64,000 bases of DNA from Mesostigma viride (lineage: Eukaryota; Streptophyta; Mesostigmatophyceae; Mesostigmatales; Mesostigmataceae), in the NCBI GenBank assembly GCA_009746045.1, contig RPFO01000370.1, forward strand, positions 1 to 64,000, given 5' to 3'. Both the position numbers and the translations under genes were made by a program. Positions 32,165-44,362 of the stretch are shown piece after piece; within the stretch, counting starts at the first letter, position 1; each line of letters begins with the position of its first letter. The notes beneath the pieces were generated by a model that saw nothing but the letters and a program-made list of their open reading frames with translations, had not been told where the DNA came from and searched no databases.

Positions 32165-32778
32165 AGTTGTATGAGAGTGAATGCCACGAATTCCGCCATG
32201 GTTCTTGCAGGAAGTTGCCTTTATTAATAAAGGAACACAGACGTAAGTCACGTCACTTCCAAGACTGCACGCAGCACAGACGACAGGGTCGCAGTGCCAA
32301 GAGAACGTGCACGCAAGAACTAGCGTCCCGGTGCGACCAAGTCACACATATAGGTTGTTAGGGACGCGTCCAAGTATTCAGCTGCACTGTCACAGCTGAA
32401 CTGTCAATCAATTGATTACACAGACTCTGGCACGCCTTTGGCGCGGAGATCTATCAATTGTCCATACGGCTAGTCCTGTGGACCTATCCGTACACTACTC
32501 AGCATCAATTGTCTCATAGGTCCTGGCGCGCTACAGCGCGCCTACCTATCAATTGACCATCAAGTCCTGTACAAGTCCTGTCAACGTCCTGCGGACTGTC
32601 ATAGTGACACTTGTACATCCTGTGTCCGTACGCGCCCACAGTGGCGCGCCGGGTACTGTCGGCACAGCCTAGGAAACGTCATAACTTTTACGTTCCTTAA
32701 CCAAATGAGGCGTTCAAGGTGCCGCTGGAAAGAGCGTAACAATCTCTATCCATCTAACGTAAATCCTTTACGTTAACT
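32165..32778 (-). repeat. element D 5' LTR
   Basis: 614 bp, >99% identical by eye to the 3' LTR. The sequence immediately downstream in element sense is CGTATTACACGCC, which does not begin with TGG as a tRNA 3'-end primer site would. Confidence 0.9.
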
Positions 32779-32783
32779 TTACG

Positions 32784-32923
32784 AATGGTTCAGAAATTCC
32801 TACGCAAAGTATCTCAGGCAGATTTACCAAAAGCCAGGACTATAAACGGACAATATAAAAGATATTCCGGCCATAGGAGAAATTTGTACTGAGTACCTAG
32901 ACAAAAGTATCGAACCCTTGACA
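32784..32923 (-). repeat. element A 3' LTR, proximal part
   Basis: Continues the LTR cut at 24967 and ends CCCTTGACA. It matches 61350-61483. The polypurine tract of A lies just outside (CACCCCCTTT on +, 32924-32933). Confidence 0.9.
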
Positions 32924-32982
32924 CACCCCCTTTGGCCAGGGCAAAAAACACATTGGTTTGTCAGCCAGTAGTAGTAAATGTC

Positions 32983-33985
32983 TTAAGTATAGAAGACCCA
33001 GCGCGTCCACCGTTGACCCCCCTTTAACATAATACAGCAGATAGGCTGTCCATAGCCATTATGAATCCCGTCCACCAAGGAGTGAGTAACACAACAGTTG
33101 CCACTAGCTGTTAAAACAACGGTCTGCAAGGATCCGTCGACGTTGGTGCCTGTGGCGAAACAAAAGCCAGGAGGTAACTCTGAGGCCTCCTGTGTAGCGT
33201 TGGCCTGTGCTGGGGCTTTGGGTCGCAGCTCGGGGTGTTTCCTCCAGCATGCATCTGGGGTATGTCCCGGCTTGCGGCAGAATGAACACCGTTTCCTGCC
33301 CCCCTGGTCGGTCGTGGCATAGGCCTGACCTGGGGAAAGGCCGCCCTGGACTGCTGGTGGTGCTGTCTCGGAGGCACCCCCTGCCCCCTGGCCCCGCTTG
33401 TCAGTAAGGTAATCATCAATCTCGAGGAACAGGACTTGGACTTCCACCGTGGTCATCCCAGGGCGGCGGCGAGCTGCAAAAGCCTGGCGATATGCGTGTG
33501 GCACGCCTGCCAGCATGTACCCGCGCCATGCCTCATCCGTGAGAGGAAGGCCTAGGTCAGTGAGTCTCTTCCTGAGGATCTCCCCCCGAGTCCAATACGC
33601 GTTGCCTGTCTCGCCGGGCTTCATCTCGATTCGCTCCATCTCCCGCTTCTTCTCGTCCTTGTATGAATCTGTCATAAACGGCTGCTTGATCCGTTCCCGC
33701 AGGCGCTGATATACTGCAGAAGCGCGCTGGTCCGGACATGAGTCAGCAATCTGCACAGCCAGATCGTCCAGACAGAGCAGTAATGGAGAGAGGAGCGCCT
33801 CGTCTAGCTGGCGAGTCTCAGCATTGTCTTCTGCAGTCCCCTCCAGGATGTCCAGGACTCCGTGGGCACGGCACAAGGTCTTGAACTTAAACTCGAAAGC
33901 CACCCACTTGTCCAGGTCATTCCCGTTGACCTTGGTAATGTTCTTGACAGCAGAAGCAATTGAGCGAGTCTGTGCCAGGCGCTCA
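32983..33985 (-). pseudogene. element A gag, main part
   Basis: Reads (after the split) RLAQTRSIASAVKNITKVNG, then a capsid-like region FKTLCRAHGVLDILEGTAED, YQRLRERIKQPFMTDSYKDE and GYMLAGVPHAYRQAFAARRR, a Pro/Gly linker, and a CCHC knuckle CSFCRKPGHTPDAC. The C-terminal 60 residues are unrecognised. The first 11 codons are 26 kb away at 60326-60293 on the other side of element B. Joined across the GCTCA duplication the frame is perfectly continuous, so gag was intact when B inserted. Confidence 0.85.
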
Positions 33986-34628
33986 AGTTAGAAAGAGCTC
34001 CCAACGTATGTGAGCTCTTGATCTTTCACAGCGCGTCTTAGCCAATGTTGCAAGGCAGCAACCTTAAATCTGTTCACCAGGCCACGACCACAATGGGCAC
34101 TTCCACGACCAAGGTGGCACCCACGGTTCGTGCTTTCCGAGATAGCTGGTCATCCCCCATGACCAAGCTATATCCTTGCGTTGTTCCTCGTTCCCATCGG
34201 TGTGACGAGGCACGTGCAGGCATGCAAGCAAATCCTCAACGTCCACTGGCATCAGTGCAGAGCCAGGACGAACTGGATTTGCCTAGACTCTGCAACCTAG
34301 GAAGTACAGGACCTGTCACAAGCCTGCAAGGCCTAGTATCCTTGCAGACCTGTGCTAGCTCCAGTATTCCACCAGTCACAGGCTGCTGCTCCTCTGATTT
34401 ACGTGGACCACAGTCACGTGATAACCAGGCTAAGCCTGTGCAGGCACGGCCTGCCACGTGTCCTGTCCACTATACCAGAGGACTGCACCCTAGTCGGCCA
34501 CGTATGGCTAGGACTTCGGGACTTGATATCTTTCTCGTCCCTTGTCTGTTTCAGGCGGTCAGCACGGCGTTGGAAAGGTCTTTCCAAACTGCATCCACTT
34601 AGCATATTGGTTGCCCAAAATGCTAACT
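33986..34628 (-). repeat. element B 3' LTR
   Basis: 643 bp. Preceded in element sense by the purine tract AAAAGAAGAAAGGGTTGG (34629-34646 on the other strand). Confidence 0.92.
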
Positions 34629-35640
34629 CCAACCCTTTCTTCTTTTGGAGCTGGACCAGCTTGAAACAAGCCCAACCTTGCTTGTGCCCACTCAGCCACA
34701 GACCGCTTGGTCCCTTGGGGTTGATCAGACCTGATAAGGCCCAGGGTCCTGCCTCCTTTTGGGTAACAACATATACGCCCTTGGACCAGGCTAGGTGTAC
34801 TGGCCAGTGAATCAGAGGTCACCCCAGGTTATCCCCTGACCCCTTGGTCAGCTCCCAACCTTTCCTTGGGAACTTGGTGTTAGATTAAAGTCAAGGCACA
34901 TTACCTAGTCCAATGGCTGGGATTAAAGGATGCCAAGAACGTATTATTGTGAGTTCCTGATCTTTCACAGTTATCACAGGCGCCCGTTCTTATGGCGCCC
35001 GCCTTGGCCAACCTTCCCCTTTTATGCTCAAAGAGACTCAGGTAGTACCCATACAAATACTGCCTTATTGGGGAGCCCATGTCTTCACTGGGTGTTAAGC
35101 CCAGGAATCACTCATGCCAGGCTGTGGCTCTGCTGGGGAATTGAACCCCACCCCAACCTCCAGGTTTATAGGTTACCTGGAACTTTACACAAGAGAAACA
35201 TTACAACCATGAGAACAACATGAGAATGACATGACATGATTATGTTTTATTCAAGCAATATATAACCCAGAATGTGGCTCCCTAGCAACCATGTTCCACA
35301 TGGTCACACAACCAGGTTCTTTATTAGCAACAGGTTGGAAACAAGCACTAGAAAACATATATACAGCAACCTGTAAGAACCAGCATTCGGGTTGCCCTTG
35401 CATGGCCTAACTGTTTGAGGCCAAAGGCGTCGACTTAAGTCCTGGCGACTCTTCTGAACCCCATGGGGAGGGCCAGGCATGATTCTCAGCTGGTAGGAGT
35501 GACATTCCACACCAACTCCTGTCCAGGAGGGTGTACCTAACCCTGAAGGACCGGCTGTCAACCAGTAAGCACCAGTCACCACTTGGTACTTTGGTCAAGC
35601 AGCCCACTGGGGACACCCAAGCTGAAGCAAGGCCTGGTCT
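34629..35640 (-). other. element B 3' UTR
   Basis: Contains the polypurine tract, the paired GGCGCCCG motif (34979-35001) and a T-arm-like GGGGTTCAATTCCCC (about 35126-35142, minus strand). A segment at about 34950-34972 (GTGAGTTCCTGATCTTTCAC) echoes the LTR edge (GTGAGCTCTTGATCTTTCAC, 34011-34030). No ORF. Confidence 0.7.
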
Positions 35641-37057
35641 CTATGGCCGCCCGTGTAAGGGGTCCATGAGCCCACGGAGCAGGGGGTACTGCCTCTCCGC
35701 CTTCTCCTCCAGCTTGGTGAGGGCATCTGCAGGGTTGTCCACACCAGGCACATGTTCAATGTGAGCTAGGTAGGACATCTCCTTGAGCAACAAGTAGTCA
35801 AGGTCCCTGCTCCTGGCCAGCTGCCTGTGCACAAATTGCACCATGCCCATGCTATCAGTCCTCACCAGTGTGTGCAGCTGCAACCTACAGGAAGCCACTT
35901 GACATAGCTGGTAGAAGAGCTCCCTCAAGTAAAGAGCAGAATGCAGCCCTTCACAGATTGCCCTGCACTCAGCAATATCACTGCTGGGTGTAACCCTGTT
36001 CTGTAACCGACTGTACCAGGTAACAAGTGAGGTGTGATCTTGCTCCAGGGTAACTAATGCTGCTGCCCTGCCCCTGACCTCTGTGACCTTCCTATTATCC
36101 ATAGAACTGTCCACATAGAGAACCATGTCAAGGGGCTTGTACAAATCCACAGGACCCAGTATGAGAGGGGGAGACATCATGACAGCCTGCACCACACTCT
36201 CTGCACCCACCTCAACCAGCTGGGAATCAGTAAGTCGACTCAAAACCAGCAAGTCAGGGGCACATATACTTGCAAGCCATGCCAGCATGCCCCTGATGGT
36301 AGCACACCTAGCCTGCGTGATGGGCTCCTGCAATGCATCTACAATCTGCTGTGGGTAGTCCTTACCACCCTCCATCCTGATGAACCACGAGCCCTTGGCT
36401 TGGAACAACGTAGCCTGCATGCCACAGAAGACCATAGGCTGATTCTCCACCATGTGCTGTATCTTACCCAGCTCAAACCGCTTCTGGATCTTAGCCAAGA
36501 CAGCCTCAACCCAGTCTGGTGGACCTATGAGATGCAGGTCATCACCATGCAGTGAGGCAAAGACAGGAAGGCCATTGTAGGACCCTTGGAACAAACAGGG
36601 ATCCACTGGAGACACAGAAAACCCACAAGTATTCTTCAAGAATTTCTCTAGGCTCTTTCTCCAGATAATGGGACTGGACCTGAGACCTTCCAACCCTTTC
36701 AGAATTCTCAGGTACCTGGCCTTTATCTCTGCTCTCCATACAGCAGGTACAGTCACAAAGAAAGGAGGGATATCTCTCCAAGTCTGCCTAGCCTGATCTT
36801 GGTCACCCTTGAGAAAAGCCCTCTTGAAATCAATCAGCACAGAGCTATAGGGCACACCCTTAACCAGAAAAGACAGAAATATACACAGCAGAATCCTCCA
36901 CGTGTCATGCAGCATCCCTGGAGTATAGAGCTCCTCATGCTCTAACAACTGGCCAGTGCCATGATACTCGGTTACAACTGGTCTGACATGTGGCACCTGG
37001 ACACCATCAACCTCCTTGAGCTTGAGGACAAACATCAATCTGAGCAGCTGGTGAACT
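35641..37057 (-). pseudogene. element B reverse transcriptase and RNase H (3' part of pol)
   Basis: From the E1 junction the frame reads VHQLLRLMFVLKLKEVDGVQ, LIDFKRAFLKGD (first catalytic Asp), GLRSSPIIW, VSPVDPCLF and FASLHGDDLHLI (HGDD in place of YVDD). RNase H follows: YVDSSMDNRKVTEVRGRAAA, SSDIAECRAICEG, LVRTDSMGMVQFVH, HVPGVDNPADALTKLEE, and a stop at 35641. The ORF is intact over about 470 codons, with high similarity to element D. It lacks its N-terminal part only because E1 is inserted at the DELPEV/H junction. Confidence 0.88.
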
Positions 37058-38501
37058 TGTCGCGTTTGCGTGCCATTATATCCTAGCCTATCACTTGGAA
37101 GGCATATCCATAGCAATAGAGTACTCTTGTGTGTGATCCACTATATTCCCCCCCACTTTTTAGCTCGAAAAAAGGAAGAGCCAAAAAGTCAAAAAGAGGA
37201 TCACATAGGGAAAAAAAAATTCCCACGACAGGACCACACATGCTTTTCAAATAGGCTAAGCAATAACCTCTTCAGTGCTTTTTCAAGGATAAGCATAATC
37301 CTCTTCATGGCTTTTTCAAGGATAAGCCTAATCCTCTTCATAGCTTTTTAAAGGATAAGCTCTTCCAAGTGCTTGATTCTGCAAGCAGCTTGGGTATATC
37401 TCCGGCTCAGGCTGTCCGAACTGAACCCGCCAAGGGTTGTTCGCTCGTTTAAATAAAGTGGAAATGATAGGTGTGGTCCTTGACGGCACCACCACCTTCA
37501 TGACAGGCAGCGCAGCCAGCCGATATTTATATTATGAAGATTGCAATAATGCTTTATGATGAAAGCAATGCCCAAACCATTCATTCCATAACATTTGACA
37601 AATTACAATGAATGCCGAGTTGTGCTGCCGCAACTGTAAGAGTAACTACATATCCTTGAGACCCATCGAAATCACCACAGACCGACCATGACGCCACTGT
37701 GGCGCAACAGTGTTTACTTACGTCATAATCTATATCAACTGTGTGACTCTGCGCTCATGTCCCAGTTACTGGCACACTGGCCAACGACGAACCGGCCCTT
37801 TCCCGGGACTGTTCCCGGGTCAGCAGAACGTTTCTCGTCCACAATGCCAACAACATCCCAACCGGATCAAACCATTGTCAATCTTATCAACCATCGTCAT
37901 GGCAACGACATGCAACCACTCACGGGGGCTGCTCCGGGCTGTTCGAGAAGTTAAACCCCATGAAGACAACAAACTAGTTGTGAGGGAGAGAAACGAGCGA
38001 ACAACGACCACCATGGCCGCTGCGCTGCTCCTAAATACCTCCAAAAATCCCGGCATCCATGCGCTGTCGCATTTGCCAGCAAGCCGCCTGACGTGCAGTT
38101 AGACTGCCAGCAAAATGCAGAGCAAGTCTGTTCGACAACCACGTGCGAGCCAGCACACCGCACACTACGATCTGCGTATCTAGCTTTGTCAGATGGACTG
38201 AACATCATTCCGTCTGCATGGACAATACAAAAGATTCATAACTGCCAAATGTCACGCACCGGAATATTGCGCAAGCCACCAAGGCTTTGCGCCCCAAAGT
38301 CTTGCGCCTGAACCTAAGTCAGGTCACCTAAGACTGTCACTCTAGAAATTCAGGCCTTTCCGGCGCGGCGCTCCACACCGGCCCAAGGAACAAAGCCTGC
38401 GGCCTACTGAATCGGAACCAACCAAACGTCGGTAACGATTCCGATTACGGCAACCGCGAAACTTCTTGAGTGCACGGACGTAAATGATCACGGACGTGAC
38501 A
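37058..38501. mobile_element. element E1, TIR element TGTC...GACA, 1.44 kb
   Basis: Ends TGTCGCGTTTGCGTGCCATT and, reverse-complemented, TGTCACGTCCGTGATCATTT. The 4-bp duplication AACT is at 37054-37057 and 38502-38505. Removing it restores the B reading frame across DELPEVHQLL. It contains three ~38-bp tandem copies around AAGGATAAGC and CTTCATGGC (37265-37370) and no transposase, so it is non-autonomous. TGTC-type ends with a 4-bp duplication do not fit hAT, mariner, Mutator or PIF. Ginger or Sola are possible superfamilies (inference). Confidence 0.8.
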
Positions 38502-40625
38502 AACTTCTGGCAGCTCATCCACAGGTTCTGCACAGTTGGAAACTATCCACTCATGCCCAGAAGCAACAAAGCCAAGAGTCCATGCCTTAGCCATCTTGGG
38601 GCTCTGCATCATCTCGACTAGCTGGCGCCAGGGAATAGGACTGTGAGCAGCTATCTGGTACCTGTTTACCCCTAACTGCCGTGGATCAAAGGTGGTTGGG
38701 ATTATCAACAGGTCCTCAGCTATGGGCTCCTGACCTTGAGGACCCTCAGCTGGCTGACTCCTAACAGCCTTGACCGCCACTGCAAGACCCTGGGAATAGT
38801 GATATCTTTCAAATCAAGGGGGAGGCTGCCCCTGCCTTCTAATGCCAACTCATCAGAGGTCAAAGTAACCCCTGGCATGCACAAGAAGTTTTGACCCAGA
38901 ATGGCAGGCCCCTCAGTGATAGCCCTCTACCACACAGAACGTGGTGGGCACCCCTAAGATAGGCACACTCACTTCCCCAAGGATCTTCATGGACACCTTT
39001 CCTGAGAAATCAGACACAGCAAGGCAACTGGGATGGGACATCTGTAAGCCTACAGCATCCTCTTCCCTGATGACAGACACCTGTGAGTTGGTATCTACCT
39101 CCATTGTAGCTGCCCAGCACGACCCCCACCCCGTGAGCTTGGATACCTTGGGATCATGTTTGCTGCGCATGAGTGCTCGGATGACGTCCGCCACGAGAGG
39201 CCCCCGGGCCTTAGGTGGCTGCCCCGTCCCCTCTGGCCTTGTGACAGTTGCTTCAGCAGCCTCCTCCTGCTCGTCATCTTCCAGCAGGGACAGACCATCA
39301 TCCACCACCAGAGGATTGTTAGCTGCTGCTGCCTGGCTCTGGCCTGGCTCCTCAACCCAGCTGGGAGGGCCTGGCCCGTCTGCAGGCCAGATTGCATGTG
39401 GCCTTCTCTCCTTGACATGAGCCCAGGACAACCTGTACACGTGCCTTGGATCCTTTTCCAAAGCCACCAGGCAAGATCTGTTAGCTTCCTCCACACGAGT
39501 GACAACCCCATCCTGCCACTTCCCCCGCTTGCCTGGAATAGATGGTTCCTTCCACATCCTGACCTTCAGCCCCACCTGAGGCCTCAGCACATTCCAGTTC
39601 TTGTCCTTACGTCTCAGCTGGGCAAATAACCTATCTGCCTTCCTAAGACTGGCCTGCACCACGTTCTCAGGCAGCAAGCTATACTGCAGGGCCAGGGGAG
39701 AGACAGCCACACCGTCAAAGTAATAGTTAACCCTGTGGTTCAGCTGCTCCTCTATCCCCTTACACCAGGCTGCCCTTTCTAAGGCAGATGCCACAAGTGG
39801 CACTGACTCTGCTGCTAGCACCACTGTCTTCACTTCACGTATGGATCTCTCTACAGCCCCTTGCTGCCCATGACTCTCCCTGGGGACTACTACCAGCTTA
39901 CAAGGCAGCTGGTCCTGATGCTTGAGCAAACAGTCAAACTGCAAGTCTGCCTGCACACTCTTGCACACCCCAAAGCCTGGGATCAGGGCCTTCATACCCA
40001 ACAACAAGTGGTGCTCCTGCATACCAGGCAGAACGTCTATCAGCCTGTATCTGCTGAACCTGTCCACCCCCACCAATATATACAAGCCCCTGATATGCTG
40101 GATATCCATCTGGATGTCGCCACGCTCCCTAGCAGGCTCCCTAGCATGGGACTGAGGTGGGTGAACAGCATTCTCCTGGCAACCACAGTTCTCAGCAGCA
40201 GCCTGGCAGGCCTCCCACAAAGGCTCCCTACCTAGCTTCCAAGCAAACATTGCTGCCTGCCCAGAATGCCCAAACATATGATGCAACCTATGGCCAGCCT
40301 CAGCATAGCTCAGCACTCTCTCAGTACTGACCTGGCGAGACGTCTGAACCGTGTGTGGGGACACATGATCCACTCCTGAGGTTCCAGGGCTTCTCTGCAG
40401 GCCATCCTGACGCCCCAAGTCAGGTCCTGCACCCTGGACCGCTCCAGGCCCTTCCAGCAAGGTCCCTTGGCCCTCCAGGCCAGCACCTGCTGGAGACCCA
40501 CCACCTGCATGAGGCATAGGGAATTCAGCTGCAGCATTGTTATTGCAATCCAGTGGAAGAACAACATCTTTACACCCTTGGTGCTGCACAAGGGGCACAC
40601 CCCCGTCCTTATGTACATCCAGCAC
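38502..40625 (-). pseudogene. element B pol 5' part: integrase and retropepsin-like
   Basis: From ATG 40625 (MLDVHKDGGVPLVQHQGCKD), integrase has LHHMFGH and EACQAAAENCGC for zinc binding, then D in IQMDIQHIRGLYILVGVDRF, D in VQADLQFDC and E in GQQGAVERSIREVK (31 residues between the last two). A downstream basic region (LKVRMWKEPSIPGKRGKWQD) parallels element D. The retropepsin-like motif MEVDTNSQVSVI and VPILGVPTTFCVVEGY precede a one-base frame change at 38915. The other frame continues GPAILGQNFLCMPG, and another change precedes the start of reverse transcriptase (EWIVSNCAEPVDELPE) at the E1 border. Confidence 0.85.
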
Positions 40626-40673
40626 GCCTTCCCCAAGGGGTGATTGACTATTTACAGGGGATGACGTAGCTAG

Positions 40674-40738
40674 TCACTGCTGCCCAGACTGGCCTCCTGC
40701 CCCAGCAGGCTTGGCCTTCCTGTCAGGACACTCACGAC
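40674..40738 (-). pseudogene. element B gag, C-terminal end
   Basis: Reads RECPDRKAKPAGAGGQSGQQ then stop. The C of RECP is the fourth ligand of the zinc knuckle whose first three ligands are at 57085-57130. The two halves are separated by element C, with ACGAC duplicated at 40734-40738 and 57080-57084. Confidence 0.85.
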
Positions 40739-40771
40739 AGTTATTCTAGGACTTCAGGCCTAGACTATCAG

Positions 40772-42561
40772 TGTCTATCTACCTGGAAAAAGGCCTCAAT
40801 TGAGGCCTTTTCATAAATTGGGTGTTGCATGTAATTACAATGAGCCAACAAACTTTATTCCAAATATGAGTGAAGGCCATGCATTATTATGCTTGTTTCG
40901 GGGTTCCCAGCACTTAACATCAGTCATATAGCCCTAATACATATTTAATTATGATTTAATAAAACAGGTTGTCGCTGCGACGGCACCATCAACACAACAT
41001 GACCATAGATACAAGCGACCAAAAGGCGTCAGTACTCAGTTCCATCTGCATGTAACGTGTCTTTTGGACCTTACGAGGTTCCCCCACGACATGGTAAGCA
41101 TGGCATGACATGGCATGCTCCCCAAGGGACCCCTCACACACACTTGCACGGCCGGGGCTGTCGCGCAGCACTGCAGGCAGCAATAGCCTGCCATGGGTAT
41201 TGCACGTAACCATGAGGAATCCAAAGCCTCTATTACAAACACACGCAAGGATCATGCATTATAATGATAGGTGTGACCTTCCAAGCGCGTAGCTTCACTC
41301 ACATAGCCCCAATATCTAGGTTGTTACGGTATATTATGACAGGGGTTTGCTGCCGCGGCAGCAGATGAACAGCACATGGCAAGATATACAAGCATAACTG
41401 GACAACATTTGCACAGCCTACTAGACCTCTTAGCTTGATTTCGGGCTTTGCAAGGGTTGCCTGAGACATGGCCAGCATGGCAGGAACTGCCATGCTTCTT
41501 ATGGAAAGCAAACACGTCTATGAGGCGGGGGCCAGCCGCAGAGCACTGCACGAAGTACTGTAACCTGCCTTACGTCACATCGGCACTAGGCGCCGATAGG
41601 CAGCTAAAAACTGACGATATCACAAGCAAATCGATGCCATTACCTTACTACCACCAGGACGCACTTACCTTTCACACCCCTCACACCCGGGATCACTAGG
41701 CACGCATATGCGCTGGCGCTGAACGTGGCTGCATTAGAAAAGCTGTTCAAGCTCGGCGTTTTCAAGTTGTCCGGAAGCGATGCAGCCCGCAAATCTGGCC
41801 GGACAGACGCTCCATGCGTCGTCCATTGACATATGAAAGCGGCTGCAGCGGCCTCACCAGCGCTGTTCGCATAATGGCGCTCCCATAGCTGGGGGCGCGC
41901 GCGCGTTTATTGTCCGCATCCCAGTTTTTCCTAGCTAAAAACACCCCTTCCTCTACCTACGGATCCACGCCAAAAGGCTCGAAAATAGCCAGTGCCCCTT
42001 TAGTCACGGCTGCCCCAACATCCCCCCCCGCCGTTCCGCTAGTCTCTTCCCAGCATATCGAAGCACCGGCCTGCTGGCAGGCGCACTATCAACGCCAATT
42101 ACGCCCCAGCTGAATTTCACTAACCTGGCATTCAGCACACAAATAACGACCCCACGAATTTAGAAATTGACTTTAAACCCATTTAGCGATCGGGCTAGCT
42201 TCACGGATAAATTATCTACCCAACGAGCTCCTTACTGGTCGAAATGATGCACGAACGTGGCCATACGGTCTATTTTACTCGAGGCCGCCATGGTCGTGCA
42301 TTCGTGAAAATTCGTCGTCCGGTTGCACGAAAGTGGCCAAAATAGGTACTTTTCCACCTCACATATCTTTCAGTAACCGTCGACCCCTGTCGACCCCAAC
42401 GGGTCAGCACGCTCAGCACATATACCAGATTCGCGCCACTGGGGCCGGACGACCCATAGGACCGGTCCTTCCCGCCAAAATTACCGTCCCCATGTGACCT
42501 TGGTGAAAAAGGCCTCAATTGAGCCAAAAGGCCTCAATTGAGGCCTCTGGGTAAATGGACA
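40772..42561. mobile_element. element E2, TIR element TGTC...GACA, 1.79 kb
   Basis: Ends TGTCTATCTACC and, reverse-complemented, TGTCCATTTACC. The 4-bp duplication is TCAG at 40768-40771 and 42562-42565; the uninterrupted 3' LTR of C supplies the empty site. Both ends carry the perfect palindrome AGGCCTCAATTGAGGCCT (once on the left, once plus a near copy on the right). The interior has two diverged copies of a ~330-bp unit (from about 40920 and 41300; shared ATACAAGC and GCATGGCA-type blocks). No transposase ORF was found. Confidence 0.8.
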
Positions 42562-43052
42562 TCAGTACACGTGGCGTTGTCCCCGTCTCCCAAGTGGGAT
42601 ACGGACATGGACGGTGGTGTAGTACACTGGACATATCTCTACTAGGGTTTAGATCCGCACGTGCCATATTGGGCACGTGGGTGCTAGATATTAGCACTGA
42701 GATATGTAGGGCACACGCACGTGGGTATTCACGTGGTAGGGTTTATGAGCTGTGATGCAGACCACAAGGTGGTTGCAGTGCTAGTCCTGTACGGAGGTCC
42801 TAGGGGAGGTCCAGGACCATCCACGTAGTGCTGTTAGGCAGACGGTGCCTGTGAGCATCGTATCAGTCCTAGCTGGAGTGGATCTAGCTGGACGGAGCCA
42901 GCACCTCATTGGTTAGCACTAGTACAGGATAGCTAGGTTACCCTAACCTACGTGCCCATGCAATCCAGCTTGGCAAGCTTGCATGGGTTGATATTATGCC
43001 AGCCATTGCATAATCCAACACACGTTCGCATCCATTGCACGAGTGCATAACT
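42562..43052 (+). repeat. element C 5' LTR, main part
   Basis: Continues from 40739-40771 after E2. It is nearly identical to 56590-57079, with a few small indels near the 3' end (GTGCATAACT against GTGCTATAACT). Confidence 0.92.
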
Positions 43053-43099
43053 TGCATTTATAAAAACTCTCACAGTTTTATCATCTCTCTCATTTTAAA

Positions 43100-44362
43100 A
43101 TGTCGAACGTTTCTGATCGTGAGTACTCTTCGGAGTCAAGCCTGTCCCCATCGTCCGAAGATTTGGACTACCGGGCGGCAGTGCGGGGCCGGCAGGGTAG
43201 GGATGATCACGCTGGCAGCGATGCCGGCAGTGGTCGCTCGTCTTCGGACGAGGACCCGCGGTTCCTGGATCAGCTGGCGGCGAGGCCGCCGCTGTACAAT
43301 GTATGGCGTCCCAACGCACCACCGGCTGAAGGGCAGCCCACGGCACCCGAGCTGGTTACGGGGCCGGGGAGGGTGGTGCCGTATTGGGGGATATCCCGTC
43401 GGATGGCTACGACGAGGACGAGGACCTCGTGGATCTCGAGCTGCCGGAGGACAGGGAGAAGCGGAGAGCTGCTCCGCCGGAGGCAGAGCGCATTCGGCAG
43501 GAGGCCCAGCTCGCAAGGAGCTGGAGCAGCAGCGCGAGCTGGAGGCTCAGCGCGAGGCTCAGCTGCGGGCGGAGACTGAGATGGACAGAATAGCCCGGGA
43601 GCTCGCGGAGCGGCAGCTGGAGCGGGATCGAGTGGCGAGGGCGGGCTGCGCGCGGGGCCGACAGGCGCGCGAGAGGCGCCCCCATACGTTCTCCGCAAGA
43701 AGAACGAGCTCTTCACCTTTGCGCACAGGCGCACAGCGCGCTCCTTCAGGCGCATGGCTGGGGATGTATTGCAGGAGACCGACTCCTCGGTGGAGATGCA
43801 GCCCGGAGCGCGGGGGAGGAGCTGGTTTTGATGGACCCGGCCATGGTCGAGGCCGAGCGTCTGGCCAAGATAGAGTACACCAGGCATTGCCAGCGGAAGG
43901 CAAGCGGGCAATGGTGCGGTCCATGGCGAGAACAGTTTGGCTAGGGAGCGTGCGGCCAGGGAGGCGCAGCATCGGGAGCTGCGGCGACTTCGTGCGAAGG
44001 CGCACGACGCCACGAGAAGACCCGGCGTCACCAGGCGCGGCTGGACGCGGCCATGAAGAGGTCGGAGGCGCACTGGCACAATGGTGGGCCCGGCGAGGAG
44101 GGAGCAGGAGGCCAGGCTGGCGAGGAAGAGCAGGCGGAACGCACGTGCCCTAGACAGGCGCATGCGTAAGGAGGAGCGGGCTCTGCGCAGGTATCAGGAG
44201 GCGGCCAGGACCTGGGCTCTGCAGGGAGAATTCGGAGACGCAATCCGTTTGAGCGTGGTCTGGCGCCACATGAGCCGCTGCCGAGGACGCGGTACTGGAC
44301 TTCATGCGCACCCCGCAGCCAGCAAGAGCCCAGCGAGGAGCGGCCTTGTTAAACGCGCGTGA
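43100..44362 (+). pseudogene. element C ORF1, acidic and coiled-coil
   Basis: ATG 43100 opens MSNVSDREYSSESSLSPSSE, sharing the MSNV start with element B ORF1. An acidic region (YDEDEDLVDLELPEDREK, after a frame change near 43385) is followed by a charged coiled coil (KELEQQRELEAQREAQLRAE) and arginine-rich helices (MRKEERALRRYQEAARTWAL). At least three frame changes are needed to read it. No known domain. Confidence 0.6.

Larger units (their letters stand above)
24968..32778 (-). mobile_element. element D, complete copia-type retrotransposon, 7.8 kb
   Basis: LTRs at 24968-25583 and 32165-32778 differ at only a handful of bases, so insertion is recent. They begin AGTTGT and end TTAACT (as written on +). 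The target duplication is TTACG at 24963-24967 and 32779-32783. Minus-strand order: 5' LTR, an ORF1 region, gag with a CCHC knuckle, a pol ORF (integrase, retropepsin-like, reverse transcriptase, RNase H), a 3' UTR with a tRNA-like motif, a purine tract and the 3' LTR. At least one frameshift in pol (near 27265) and several upstream suggest this copy is now inactive, or that the assembly has homopolymer errors. Confidence 0.9.

Noticed and set aside
33449..33709. Plus-strand ORFs over element A gag
   Set aside because: The minus strand carries the CCHC knuckle and a frame that continues across the B insertion; the + strand frames do not.
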